Positions 37,591 through 50,740 are shown, counted from the stretch's first letter. The stretch: DNA of 64,000 nucleotides from Purshia tridentata (GCA_003254885.1 QANT01006108.1:1-64000); one strand, 5' to 3'. Numbers and translations: made by a program. Notes: generated by a model from the sequence alone, not told the origin.

Positions 37591-37925
37591 GAACTGGAGA
37601 AGATAATCCGAGAAGGGCCTCAACACTAGAAGGCCACTGTTAAATCAGAAGTTTCAAGAGGTGATTGTTGCCCAGTTTCAATGGAGAAAAAGGATTTTGC
37701 AAGAAGCTGGATCTGGCAGCATGCAAGGCTTGGCAATCACCAAACTGGGAATGCACTGGTCCGTGGTCCAACTATGCAAAGGGCATAGGTGAAGGTGTAC
37801 GGAGAGTGCAACTCTTACCTCTCAGAGACCACCTCTCCCAAAAAAATTGCATGCTCGGAATCATCAATGACTGATCAAGTTCTCTTTCAAGTTCAGTTGG
37901 ATTATATGGGGTCTATCCTGCCAAC
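37590..37925 (-). pseudogene. probable remnant of the MAPKKK5 C-terminal tail exons
   Basis: Downstream of the stop of the MAPKKK gene the minus strand still shows tail-like pieces in different frames: DRPH next to an acceptor AG at about 37917, and SIETGQQSPLETSDLTVA near 37640-37690. From memory these resemble the Ser/Pro-rich tail of MAPKKK5 relatives. None joins the upstream exon in frame. They may be 3' untranslated sequence, an alternative tail, or decayed coding sequence. Confidence 0.4.
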
Positions 37926-38007
37926 ATAATACAAACTGTAATATGAATAACGAAAGTTTAATCAAACAAGCGGCATGGCATTTATATTTACCACAAAATT
38001 CATCCCA

Positions 38008-41000
38008 TTAGATGCCTGGATGCTGAGAGTTTTTTAAGAATCGATGTTCTAATAACATGGCGGCAGTTGGCCTCTCTGCAGGATTTCTTTGGAAGCAGCA
38101 CCTTAGGAAATCCTTACCCTCAGGTGACAATGTTTCGGGAATTGGTGGAATATCCTTCATAACTTTAAACAAGGCTGCAGCCTGCATTAATAGACGAGTT
38201 TAGGAAACAAAGGCAGCTTTAAATGCAGTGCAAACCTGAACCAAAATATACCACATTCACAATACCAAGTTGAATATATTAAATTATATATTGAATTATA
38301 TACACATGTGAGCAAGGCTAAAGTACCCTAAATTTTTTTCTGATTTTACCAAACTGTACAAGATTAAAAGCATGCCCTGCATCTCACTTAATATGTTACA
38401 AGCTTCTTCAACTATATTCGACAAGAAATTAGACCTCTGGACACAAACAATTGACTAAACCCCATCAAAAGCACAAGATGAAACAAGTTTCATGGTTGAA
38501 TATATTAGTGCATTATGTGCTTACCCCTTCATACTCACTCCAAGGAGGTTTTCCAGTAAACATTTCAATAATAGTGCAACCCAAACTCCATATATCAACA
38601 GCAAGAGCCAGATCAGAGCTGTTATCTTTATGCATCACAGATTGCATGAGCTGCAGGAAGAAAATTGTATCAGTATCAGAAGGCGTAGTCCCCTAGCTAG
38701 GGCACCATATAGTGATTAGCAGAAGATACCTCTGGAGCCATCCAGTATGGACTTCCCTTTAGAGAAAGATTCCCTACGTGTCCCTCAAGCTACGCAAGAA
38801 ATAAATCCAAACTATGTAAGCCCAAGATCAGATGGTAAAAGATGAATACCAGAAAGTGATATGGTGGCAAGAGCAGTAGAAGCAATAACAATGTTTATAT
38901 GATGACTGTAACGATACATAGCCACATGAAAAATGATGATAATGACCGTGATGATACATGCTAGCATGTATCAATGTGTATTGTTCGGAAGGCAGCTCTA
39001 ACTTTCAAGATAGCTTAGCTCACTACTCAGCTGCAAAGGAGTAAAAGTCTACTAACACATCAAAAATATGACCCTGTGAAAGGCTTTTGCTGAATGAAAA
39101 GCAATAGGTTCCTATAAAAATTGATTTCCAAAGATAATCACACTTAGACTGCACATTTACAACTGTATGAAAATAAGAGTATATTGTAATTAACAAGCAT
39201 TTTTGGGGGGTGGGGTGACCTGCAGGTACCCCTCTGGTTCTCTAATTTGTTTAGCGGTGTAATTAATTTCCAAAATTACTTGTTTTGGTTGTTACTTAAT
39301 TTCATATAACGATTATATGTTATTCTTTTCCTCTTTATAGAACATGTATCAGAGTCATGTTCTAATCTTTCAGACAGCCAGATGACAAACCATAAAGGAC
39401 TTCAGCATGTTAGATATATGTTGTCATGCTTATTTTTCTCGCGTTTTTTTTGCAGCAATAATTATCCCAAGATAAAGAGTAAACTTTTATGTGAAGATAC
39501 GTAATGTCCAAAAGATGTCAAGTAGAAAAGGAGTGTGAACAATGAGAATCTAGAGAAAGGGGTGAAGAAAGAACCATCACTCACATGTTTAGCCATTCCA
39601 AAGTCAGCTAGCTTGACAACCCCACATGAATCGACAAGCAAATTAGCCCCTTTGATGTCCCTAACAACAGAAAAGATAAATAATGCACAATTCTATAGGC
39701 CCTGCCACAAAAACTATTCTTCCACATTTGACAATGACAAAATTTTGGCATAGGAGAAGTACTCAGTCTGATTTGCTACATCAAATCTAGTCTCATATTC
39801 CAATTTTGCTAGACAGACTTTATGCTGAGAGTGATACATCAGATTAAACATGAGATTGTACCTGTGTATTGTCTTTGTGCTGTGCAAGTAAGCCAACCCA
39901 GAGAGTATATGGCGAGTAAAATTGCGAACAACAGATTCCGTGATGGCTCCGCAATGGTCATGGACATATTTGTTAATGGAACCAGGATAGACATACTCCA
40001 GATATATATAAAATCTATCATCAACCTGGATATGCATGAAAGTATTTTATGCATAGTTTTAGTAACGCTTCAATGGACAAACATGAGTCTGGATGCCAAA
40101 ATATGCAAGTACTACATTACTCACTATTTCGCTTCCATAGTACTGCACAATATTAGGATGCTTCAGTTGGCTGAGGACTTTGATTTCCTGAAAAAATGAT
40201 GAAATGAGTAACAGTGACAAACTAACATAATATTTCACTCATAAACTCAAAACACTTGAAGAACCACCACATCAGAGTCCATCAAACAGATTACATGTAA
40301 AATTTATTTTGCCCCACTCAGCCCACAGTTCTTTTTACTTTTCATGTGTCTAATTAACTAACGCTCCACTTGAATAGAATGATTTGAAATGAGATATTTG
40401 GATTTGAGTTTTTAGTGTAAATTTATTAATCAGACTTTAAAAATATTAATTTCTTATTGTACTGATACAGTGATACTCCAGAGCTTCAACAGGTAGTAAC
40501 TAAAGAAATAATGATATCAAACAGAAAAATCCAGGATAGCCAAATCTATACATTACCAAAACATTATGATAGATACTAGATAATAACCTGCTCTAGCTGC
40601 TTGATACACTCTGCAGATTTTGGGTCATCAGGATATAATTCAACTTCCTTCATTGCACATAAAGCTCCAGTTTCTCTATATCGAAAAAAAAAAAAAAAAA
40701 AAAACTTAATCAGCATTTAGCAAAGCCAATATAAACTAACATCAGCTGCACAAGGAAGTGTATATACCTATTGGTAGCAACATAAACACTTCCAAACGTG
40801 CCACGCCCAATAAGCTTTCCCTTTTGCCATTGACCTTTCGCTGGCGGCTGGGACTCTAGTTTGGGAGTGAGTATAGCTTGTGGTGAAGGCATGCTTGCTC
40901 CAGGAGGCAGAGGTAAAGGATGGACTTGAAGATAACCATTACTACTACTCCCCTCACGCCGTGTTGTGGAGGATTCAACGGATAATCTGGGCAATGGCGA

Positions 41001-41994
41001 GGATGATCCTGGTGGGCTTCTGAGGTTTCGGCAGAGACTTGTACGGGGTGGACTGTGTGTCGGGGAGCTATCATTACTACGAAGGAAGTGATCCGAGAAG
41101 GCAGGGAGAGGAATCCCGTGAAACATATCGCAAGTGAGCATCTCTGGTGCAGACCAGGCCTGATTTCCTCCCATAGGAACAATGTGTGGGAGGAGCAAAT
41201 CAGCAGCACTTCGTCTGTGTGGGCTTGGTGCAGGACTTGCAAAAGGACTAGTTGGAGCACTTCTAATAGGAACGTCCAGCCTGAAGTCATTTGGGGATCT
41301 TGCTGAACCATTCCGGCTCCGATTCTTCCTCATGGACGACCTTGTATCAAATCCACCATGATCCTTGTTGTTATTCGTTCGCCTGTCTGGGCAAGAAAAC
41401 ACGCTGAAAAAGCAACACACAAATACATTGTCATCCCAAAACTCATTCATTGCATAACTTTCAAAAAATCTTCAACTAATAAACACAATTTTTTTTCTTT
41501 TCTATCTGTCTCCATAATTGAAATAAGAATTTATGCAAACACTAAATCAATCAAGCGACAAAGAAAGAAAATGCGAGAAATTACCTCCGAATAGGAGGCG
41601 CACCGTCGTCTGCTGCTCTGTCCCTGTCACGGTCCTCAAGGCCTTTACCGTGCGTAACCTTGGGCGACGGCAATCGGCAGTCCCCGTCGGCGGAACTGCA
41701 GCCGGAGCTTCTCTCCTTGGACCTCTCTTTGGCCAATTCCGGCAAAGGCAGCGGCTGCGGAATTGCGGACGTGGACGAACACTTGATCATGGCTGCGGCG
41801 GCGGCGGCGTTGTCCGGGCCGCCCAAATGCAGGAGCTTTCTCTGGCGCGTGAGCTTCCTTCTGGAGCGGAAAATCCAGCCGCTACCGTCATCGCAGGCCT
41901 TCTTCTTGGGCGGAGAGTCCCCGGAGGCGGAAGCTGAGGATCTCGACGAAGCGGGCGAGGAAGACGAGAATGAAATGCTAGGCAACCACCTCAT
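38008..41994 (-). CDS. MAPKKK5: MAP kinase kinase kinase, MAPKKK5 (YDA/MEKK) type
   Basis: About nine exons. Start at [16 protein letters not shown] (41994), matching the family N-terminus. An in-frame ATG seven codons upstream (42015) is less likely. A long Ser/Pro-rich regulatory region follows ([43 protein letters not shown]). The kinase domain: [74 protein letters not shown]. Approximate exons: 41994-41585, 41403-40768, 40678-40590, 40192-40125, 40030-39860, 39661-39585, 38790-38730, 38651-38525, 38181-38008. In Arabidopsis this kinase links chitin-receptor signalling (RLCK VII) to MKK4/5-MPK3/6. All catalytic motifs are present. Oddity: the frame stops right after the kinase domain ([11 protein letters not shown]), while relatives carry roughly a hundred more Ser-rich residues that hold regulatory phosphosites. 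Confidence 0.93.
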
Positions 41995-42798
41995 GGTCGT
42001 CGTGGTCGGCAACATTCATGATCAGATAGTAATCACGGGGAGGCCTAAGATGTCCAGGAGAAGATCCATGAGCTAGCGTGGATCTTCTTCCAGAGACAAG
42101 GCCATGAGAACCAGAGTCAGACGGTGTCGTTTGATTGGTTTCTTTCTTCAGCTTACAACGCGGTTTGCTGCAACGGCATTATTAATCGGGAACGACCTTG
42201 TGTTTGTCTCCATATTCTGGTGGTCATATTGAGAGGTCAATAGCCTCTCTCTCTGAACCAAGTCTCAAGTTCAATTGTTTGAACGTGCGTTTTGGTTTTT
42301 ACAACCAGTTAGTTATTTCCGTTATTTTGAAAATTCCCAAATAATTTGTTTAGATTAAAAATATATGAATGCAGAGAGGATGCAAATCCTTAATTAATTA
42401 AATTCGAAAGCAAAAATAAAAGAAACTTTCTTCAAATAGGTGCTACGTATTAGTATGTTACTGTTATTACATGCACAAAATTCTAACACTTTTCCACAAA
42501 TACAACAGACAAGCAAATAAGGCTGCTTGACAATTGACACTTGACTGTGAGCAAGTGTTGTGAAGCTACAAGTGAGAAGTAACGAACTAAGGATCATACG
42601 TCTATATCGGGTTTCTGACATCCACAGTTAAAAACTTAAAAGCACAAAACAAATTGATTGAAAAAAAAAAAACGAACGAAAAACACAAGACTTAGGCTTT
42701 TGACTTTTTGAGCCACTGACCGACACAATCCATCCCAAAGTGGACGTCAATTTTCTTTTTCTTTTTTAATTGGAATTTAATTTATATATAAACTAATT
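41995..42798. other. promoter side of MAPKKK5
   Basis: Upstream region of the kinase gene. Nothing else is supported. Confidence 0.4.
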
Positions 42799-43020
42799 TA
42801 GGGGCAAAACTATTTAGATAGAGCAGCTTATTTATTTATTTTAATCTAATTTAGAGGCAAAATAATGTAGATAGAACAGTTTTGTTTCATAAAAAAAAAA
42901 ATTTTGAAATTTAGGGGCAAAACTATTTAGATAGAGCAGCTTTTTTATTTATTTTAATCTAATTTAGAGGCAAAATAATGTAGATAGAACAATTTTGTTT
43001 CATAAAAAAAAAAAATTTTT
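42799..43020. repeat. tandem duplication, two units of about 112 bp
   Basis: Each unit reads GGGGCAAAACTATTTAGATA, then ATTTAGAGGCAAAATAATG, and ends with an A/T-run. Within each unit the two halves resemble each other (GGCAAAA..TTTAGATAGAGCA against GGCAAAATAATGTAGATAGAACA), so the array grew from a module of about 55 bp. Confidence 0.85.
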
Positions 43021-43863
43021 GTTTTTATGTTTTTATTTTCTAATTGTCTAATTTTTTGTTTTTAAAGATAATTTAAATGCAAAATCATTTAAATTAAACA
43101 CTTAAAAGAAATTAGATTTATGAGTATAATTATATAGAAATACTTGTTAAAATGAATTTTATTTTTTTAATTGTGCTCAAGGACAAAATGGGAAATTTGG
43201 GACAAAAATTTAAGTTTCAACAGAAAATGTGATTGTATGTGACATATTGTCACATCTAGTGAAATTTGGGTGATTAATTGTTAAAAAAAAATAAAAAATT
43301 TGGTGGTAAATTTACACACCCTCTACAGTCTGGGAGGTATTAGTGCAAAAAAACCAATAAGGCACACACATCTCACGTCTTGGCCCTTGACTTCTTTTTT
43401 TTCTCTCCCCTGACCCTTTAACTTTTATAAAATATTTTGAAAAAGACAGCTATTCTACTCCCCCTTCTCCCTTTATTTATATAGATAATATAAACATATA
43501 ATTTATTTATTTTGGCCAGTAGATATATAATTTATTTTAAGACGCTACAATCGTAAGATGGCCTAATTTCTCTCCTCCATAAATTTAAAAATGTCTCAAG
43601 TTCGATTCCCTCTTCTCACAAAATGTCCTCCCAAAACAAAAAAAATGTTTGGATTGTCAAGGGTAAGGGTAGAACTGTTCATATTTGGGCTGCGATCATA
43701 CTCCATTGGTTGAAGATTAGCTTGTCTAAGATGCTATCAGTACTCAATAGTTCAAAGGGCCCATTTTGAATTTGGGCCTTCGAGACTTGATGATGTTGTA
43801 AATTGCCTTGGAAAGAAAATATATGTCAGCACTTTTTGCTCCCCTAATTATTTTCAAAATAAC
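43021..43863. other. AT-rich spacer
   Basis: No gene supported. A GTTCGATTCCC stretch near 43597 looks like a tRNA B box but has no clear A box. Confidence 0.4.
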
Positions 43864-44390
43864 AGATTAAATCCTAATTATTTTCATTGTGAAATTACTA
43901 GAGCCAAAAAAACACAAAAGGAACATAACCAATATCGCTTGTGTGCTGTGAAGCTACGCTACATCCATGAGTCTATTCAGATTGGTACAAGAAAATTCAG
44001 CTTGTGTCCGATTATGACCTAACCAACAATGTCAAATTCTTTTCAACTAGAGCATCCCATAGCACAAAGCAACACGTCAATCAGTAGCCTAGTGAAATCA
44101 AGACTTAAGATTAAATCCTAATTATTTTCATTGTGAAATTACTTGAGCCAAAAAAACACAAAAGGAACATAACCAATATCGCTTGTGTGCTGTGAAGCTA
44201 CGCTACATGCATGACAATAATAACAAAACCACACATATAACAAGCACATGAGTCTATTCAGATTGGTACAAGAAAATTCAGCTTGTGTCTGACTATGACC
44301 TAACCAACAATGTCAAATTCTTTCAACTAGAGCATCCCATAGCACAAAGCACCACGTCAATCAGTAGCCTAGTGAAATCAAGACTTATTA
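43864..44390. repeat. tandem duplication of about 245 bp behind bL25m
   Basis: Copy 1 (43864-44108) and copy 2 (44108-44390) both run from AGATTAAATCCTAATTATTT to AGTGAAATCAAGACTTA and are almost identical. Copy 2 has about 38 extra bases (ACAATAATAACAAAACCACA and on). The array ends about 80 bp after the bL25m stop on the minus strand, so it probably lies in or next to the 3' untranslated region. Confidence 0.92.
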
Positions 44391-44466
44391 TTCTTGAACT
44401 TCATTCTTGCTGTCCTCGTGACTCATGCTACCAAATGTGGGTAAACCCTGAATTTGTGCTCCGTGC

Positions 44467-45984
44467 CTAAACTCCTGCAAGTTCCGGGTTCTCCGACTTT
44501 GTTGCAACCATCTTACATATGGGCACACTTTCGTTCTTGCTTAGAAGCTTCATGGATGGATGAACCTCAACATCAGGAATGAACACCCTATCTCCTATAT
44601 CTAGATTGCTGACATCTACCTCAATTTTGGGAGGAATGTGTTCAGCTGGGCAAAGGTACTTTAGACTAGTTCTAAGTTTGTTCAGATGACCACCTGTTTT
44701 GGCATGAATGAGTCATAATCAGTGTACATCTTGCATAAAGTCATAACTGAATAACAATAACTAATCTTGAACCAACTTTCAGATGCTTGAAGAAATACAG
44801 TATGTGCTAGTTATATACAACCTCCCTCTACAACATGCCACACCTGTATAACCCGCGCATACAAAAGCATACAAGTGATAAGGGCAGTAACAACACGATG
44901 TGTGAAATACGAACTCCAACAATGCTAAGCTTTTGGACATGTATGGCGATATAAATCCCATAATTTGAACAACAGTAGCTGCATGCATATGCTAGTTATC
45001 CCTAGAAATCCCATCATTTGAAGAACCACAACAGTAGCTGCATTGTTATGCTATCTATTCCTCAATCGAAGCAATGTATCAACAATAGTAACAACAACAG
45101 CTATGGATACACAAAGAGTGAACAACATTTGAAGCAATGCACAAGGGCCATATCCAATATGCTACCTATTCCTCGATTATCCAACTTCACTATCATTAAA
45201 GAGTATGCAAGTGTATGTTTACAAGTTGTGTGTACCACCATTAAAGCTTTAAACATTGATCACCCACATGAAATGAAACAGAGGAAACATGTTTGTTAAT
45301 GTGAAAATTGGGTGTGCACAAAACTAACATTGGGTTGTCAAAGTAATTACCTTTTTTGAGACCCGGACAAACGTCTTCACCCTTGAAAACAACAGGGACG
45401 TCCACTTTCAACTCCGAGCCCTCGTCCGCCCAAACAAACACCAAATTCAATATCTTCCCACTCTCTTTGTCCCTATGAATCTACACGATCACAATTTACA
45501 ACCCCAAACTCAAAATCAGACACAAATTTTGTATTTTCACACAAATAAAATTTACATATAATGGATGGAAATGAATAATTGCCTTGATGGGTAGGACGTT
45601 TCCAGATTCGAGCAGAACCGAGGACCCAGACCCGGCTCGGATCTGGAGCGGAAACGTAGTGGAGCAGAAAAATGGGAGCTCTACGGACTTGAGAATGGCC
45701 TGAATCTGCTTCCTCTCCGTGGTGACCAAGTGCTTCCTCGCCGCCGATCGATCGGTGCTGCTTCTAGGGCTATTGGAGAGGAGCTCCTGCGAGAAAACCA
45801 CGGCGGGGATTCGACCCTGGGCTCTGTCTTTGACCGAGACTCTGTTCCCAACGCACTCTCGAGGGATGGCTTGAATCGTGTGGTACGAAGCCGCACGGGA
45901 AGGGAATGATGAGTGTGGTCCGGAGCTAGGGTTTCGCAGAACCGCCCGGAGGCCGCCGCCCGCAGAGCGCCACCACTTGGCCAT
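44467..45984 (-). CDS. ribosomal protein bL25, mitochondrial type
   Basis: Three exons (45984-45583, 45480-45351, 44693-44467) give 252 residues. It starts MAKWWRSAGGGLRAVLRNPS, an Arg/Ser-rich, acid-poor N-terminus fitting a mitochondrial targeting peptide. The body shows YHTIQAIPRECVGNRVSVKD, RIPAVVFSQELL, the 5S-rRNA-binding fold (KHLVTTERKQIQAILKSV) and the bL25/TL5 C-terminal part (LNLVFVWADEGSELKVDVPV, CPAEHIPPKIEVDVS, DVEVHPSMKLLSKNESVPIC). This family binds 5S rRNA in the large subunit. For the frame to match relatives (VLPIK followed by IHRDKESGK), intron 1 must begin with GC, not GT. The alternative GT site 27 bp later would add nine residues in frame. The last stretch of exon 3 is open and normal. 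Confidence 0.92.
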
Positions 45985-48900
45985 TTTATTCGGTTGTTGG
46001 TTTGCTCTGGGTTTCTTCCGCGAGGGTTTTGTGTTTGTTTTGGGGTTTAAGGGTCTGGGCCTTGGAGAGATGCCAATGGGCTTATTGGACTTCGGGGTTG
46101 GTCTGAATAATGGGCTTGTGCTTGAAACGGTTATGAGATGTGGGCCTATAAATCGATTAGGTTCAAATATTACTATTGTAACCCCATTCGTAATATTACT
46201 AATCCATGTGTTAATATATTTTAACATATATGTTTATACTTTTAAGATATAATAATTATAAATATATACGTGTACAATATAAGTAGATTAATAACATTAC
46301 GTGTTATAGTTGCATTGTAAAATTACTCTCCCTAGTTTCAAAATATTGTTCTTGTTTATACCCCTTAGGCATTAAAGTTCAAAAAGAAACCATAATATAT
46401 GAAATCATTTGGAACAATATTCAACAACAGGTATCTATTTATGCAGGAGCACTTGTAATTGCATTAGAATGGTTTTGGTAATATTGCAGTCAAATTAATA
46501 CATTTCTATATATAGATTTTGGAATAATGTTTCATTTCCATTCATGTAAAATGGAAAGTACAAAGCTTAAGACCTACTTTGGAAGTGTTATTAGAATAAT
46601 AAAGAGTTGCCAGATAATTGAAAGTCTCCACTCCTCCCATCTCTCTTTCCCTCTCTATCTCAACTTCTGCCCATCTTTTTTCTCCCTTTGCCACTTCTCT
46701 CCATTTTCTTCTTTAAATTTTTTCAACCAAACTAAATCGACGAAAAACTAAATCAATCCTTGTGGCCATTGTGTTCTCACCTCTAATATGTATGTGTTAA
46801 GTAAGAGAAATTTTAAAGCCCTCCACCTCTTGGTAAGAAAAAATGTATGATTCACACTCACAATGTAGGCAGAGAGATCAAAACTCCTACTAACGAGGTA
46901 CTCGTACCACAACAATTCGAATCAAAATCATTTGTTTGTCTTTGTTTGACTTTCAAAAAGTATCTAGTAAAAGATGAAATGTATTCATAACACTTTTTGA
47001 ATATAGATAAAATTACATAAACCATTATAATTATATTATATGGTAGGATTAAACAAGTAAAAATAAGATTAGATAATCCAAATCTAAACAACTCAATGCT
47101 TTGACCAAAACTATATACTCCTAGTAGATTGACCAAATTTTATAGCTAACCTACCCACAGAAAATGATTTTAAAAATGCAAGAAAAGAAATGTTTATAAT
47201 CTTTTCGGTTGTTAATTTACTTCAATACTCAAATACATATTATTCTTTCTGCATATTTCGTGGTCTCTGTCTTACTAAAAAACAAAACAGAAAGAAATGT
47301 TGATTTACATAAGGATTGGACTGCCTTTCACATCTACGCTGAAGGAGCCTTTAACTTAAGCATTTTTTTTGTTTTGGGTACAAAACAAGAAGCCTTAACC
47401 TTTTTGATGTTAAAGAAGTAATGTTTGGATTTGGACTACATGGGAAAGGGAATGGAAAGTTGGAAAGTGAAGATTAAGGAATAGAGGAAAAAAGTGGCAG
47501 CCGATCGAGCCTGATCTGAATGATGGCATCAGAATATTCATTCTCATTTCTCAATCTCATCACCTGATCCTGATGTGTTGAATAAAAAACACACTGATTG
47601 GCATTCCATGTCAAATCCATGCACGTGACAAAACTTAATTCTCTCTCACTCTGGGCCACCGGCCCATCTTAAAAGTCAACAGAGCGAAAAAGGGGTCATG
47701 GGGAAGAGAGAAGCCGATCGAATGAAGCAAATTCACTGTAAATTCAATTGCTAGTTTAATGGTTTTTAAAAGAAGAAGAAATAGAATAAACAAAAAGATG
47801 ATGAGATGAGATGAGACAAAATGGTTGATATGCATGCAATGATGATCTGGCAATCCAACAAAGTCATCGTTCCTCCTACTACTACTACTACTACTATACT
47901 GTCTATACTTGTATATTCAGGTGCTCTTGGTTCTTGAGAGCTGTGACCACTGACTGTACATACTTTTTATTTTTGGAATTTTCTATGTCTTTTCACACTG
48001 CTATAAGCAGCCTAAGCCAGGTCATGGTCTCATGGACCCAAGAAAGTTATGAAGAAGCTAGTTGTAAACTTGTAATCTTCTAAAAAGCAAACAGTACATG
48101 TGACACAAATACATGCACTTTCATTTTTCCCATCAAAATCTAGGTTTTCACAATCAGATCCCCATGTGTCAAATGGACCTACATAACATAAAAGTCATCT
48201 GGATTTAGCTTCATTTAGATTTGGTCCAAAAAAATATTATTAATAGCATTTGGATCGGGAAATTATATTTAGACCTTCCAAATTGTTCTTTAGACTCCCC
48301 TTAAATCTTTTTTTTCCTCAAATACCGTACTTTACCTATTAAGTATAACGAAATTTAAATGCAACATAGGTACTGATGAGATGGTGATGGTAGCAATGAT
48401 AGAGGTGAAATTATGGGGGTGGGGGAGGTAGTGACAGTGATGGTGGCAATGGCGATGATGGACAGTTGTATGAATTGGGAATAGATTTAAAAGCATCCTT
48501 AGTACAATATTGACAATCTTACAACGATTAAATTTCAATGAATTGGAATTATAAACTTATAATCTAATGATCGAGTCAGTTTCATGATTATATAAGTTCA
48601 TTCCATACTTGACCAAACCAGAATAACCACGTAAGAAATCCCTTCTCAAATTGTACTTGTGGCTAAAATCTCATTGTCTTGAAATATTGGAAATGACACA
48701 TATTTAGTTGAAATTTTAAGCCATAATTTATGGCTTCCAAATTTCATATTTTTCCACACAAATATAGATTTCCTTAATTATTCATCGTATCAAGTAAGGA
48801 TTCATTTCTTAGATTATGACTTTTAATAAAAGACCAAGTTTAACTTTTTCCATCTAAACACATGATAAGTGTCTTACATAGGGTGCAAAGCATGTTTTCG

Positions 48901-50160
48901 TTTTTCATACCCCGAATGCTATAGTCAAAAACGGTTTGTGTTACTAGCTTCTCGGCATGCAATAAGGCACATGCCAATATGGTTTTTTTATTGTGCATAT
49001 AGTGGCATCATAAACATGTCCTTTTTATGAAAAATTCTTTTAAAGGTCACATTTATATGAAGACTATATTAAAGTAAGAATGAAATGCCCACATCTTTAA
49101 AATGAAAATAATAAGAACAATACATCTTAAAAATCAGTAAGATATTGGGAGAAATTAACAAGAGGTAATGATTGATTCCATTAACTATTTTATTGAAATC
49201 CATGCTACTACTTTTCTTTCTTAATTATGTTTAGATTATTATTTCCCTATTTCAGGTTTATTTATTAAATTGTTTTAGAGTGGTTTTATTGACACACACA
49301 AACCTCCACTAAATTTTGGAAAATACTAATATTTAATCATCTCACACCTTCTCAGATTACCCATATCTTCTTTTTTTACACTTAACTTAACTCCAATCTT
49401 AAATAAAATTATTGCCTTATGTTTTCTTAAACCTCCAAGAAACTAATTTACCATAATAATAAATATCATACAATGTTTTCTAGAAGATTAAGAAAACATT
49501 CAAAAATACAGATCATATATAGAAACAACAATACATTTTATTGGTAACTTAAAACTTGAGCTACAGGAGCTAAGAGTTTGAACATGATCGATCTACATGA
49601 CTCAATCAGTAAAGTCATAATTTTTTTTTACATTTATTACTGTTTAAAATGATATGCTCTGTGTAATGAAGAATAAATGCTATGTGATGCTTAAGTTTTT
49701 TTTTTTTTTTGACGACTAGGCCTTTTTTTTGTTTATGTTTGATATGGGAACGACCGGCATGCCAGCTCCTTAAAGGTGCTTTTTTCAAATTAAAATTGTG
49801 AGTTTTTAATAAATAATTGATTTAAGTAATTTCATACAGGGATAAAATAATATTAGATTATATATGCACATTTTTATTTTGAATGTATAGATCGATTGAA
49901 AGTTTAATAATAGAAAAGCTAAGTAGAAAATTTCAAAGAAATTACAATTTGATCAATATTTGCTTGATGCTGATGTAGCTTTGATGTTATTAATTTTTCT
50001 TAATGAAATTCCACATTATGATAAACAAAAAAACAAAAAAAACAAATTTGATCATGTCATCAAAGTCGTTGTAAATTGTAACTTTGAGAACTTCTTGTAG
50101 TGGGTGTACTTAGTTATTTAGAATAATGATAGAGAAATATATAGCAGCTAGAATTCTGAT
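45985..50160. other. gene-poor spacer
   Basis: AT-rich sequence without a supported gene. It holds an ACT trinucleotide microsatellite (about 47877-47896) and a purine-rich stretch at 48370-48470 (GGTGATGG-type repeats) that produces a His-rich spurious frame on the minus strand. Confidence 0.5.
47874..47897. repeat. (ACT)n microsatellite
   Basis: Seven or so consecutive ACT/CTA trinucleotides. Confidence 0.9.
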
Positions 50161-50162
50161 TA

Positions 50163-50233
50163 AGTTGTTGACTAGGCTACTTAAAACTTACAACTGTGTT
50201 GTTGACTAGGCTACTTAAAACTTACAACTGTGC
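50163..50233. repeat. 34-bp unit, two copies
   Basis: TTGTTGACTAGGCTACTTAA and its continuation to CAACTGTG occur twice in direct contact. Confidence 0.9.
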
Positions 50234-50424
50234 AATCTAAACTAAATCCCATTAATTTTGGCATGCTTAATATCTTTTGGGTAAGAATCGGAATTTTGGT
50301 AAGCTTTAACATAACAATAGTAGCCTAAATTTTATGTGGCAGCGGCACGAGTCGGCCAAAACTCAAAATATACCCTCATGAAATATGTGAAAACAATGGC
50401 CACACTATCCACATGTCAGCCAAT

Positions 50425-50740
50425 ATTTAATGATTTTCGATTTGTTCAATTGCAAGGATGATTTTTGAATATTAACTAAAAAATAGACGGTTCAGATCGT
50501 TGAGATATAGGGTATGAAAGATCCCCTAAACAAAATTATTTGAGGGATCTCCCCATAAGGGGCTTGATATATAGATTCCTTCCATTGAGCTATCCCTCAT
50601 TTAAGGTTAAACAAGGGATCTTTTGTGAAATCCAATCCACATTGTATTTTAATAATCAAAACCGTCTACATTTTAGATATTCATTAAAAGATCCTCTTCT
50701 TTAAAATTAGCTGAATCAGAAACTATTTACCCATGTGATT
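50425..50740. mobile_element. fold-back MITE-like element
   Basis: Inverted arms of about 130 bp surround a short centre near 50560. Left AAAGATCCCCTAAAC and TTTGAGGGAT pair with right GTTAAACAAGGGATCTTT and ATCCCTCATTT. Further out, ATAGACGGTTCAGATCGTTG pairs with AATAATCAAAACCGTCTACA. The outer borders are diffuse and no target duplication was found, so limits are approximate and the family is not assigned. Confidence 0.5.

Noticed and set aside
41533-42076. Two plus-strand frames of 134 and 138 codons
   Set aside because: Both are antisense of MAPKKK5 exon 1, which has full family similarity.
43590-43615. tRNA or SINE signal (GTTCGATTCCC B box)
   Set aside because: No A box at the right distance and no tRNA fold could be drawn.
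48332-48538. His-rich minus-strand frame (HHRHCHHHCHY)
   Set aside because: Arises from a GGTGATGG-type simple repeat on the other strand, not a metal-binding protein.
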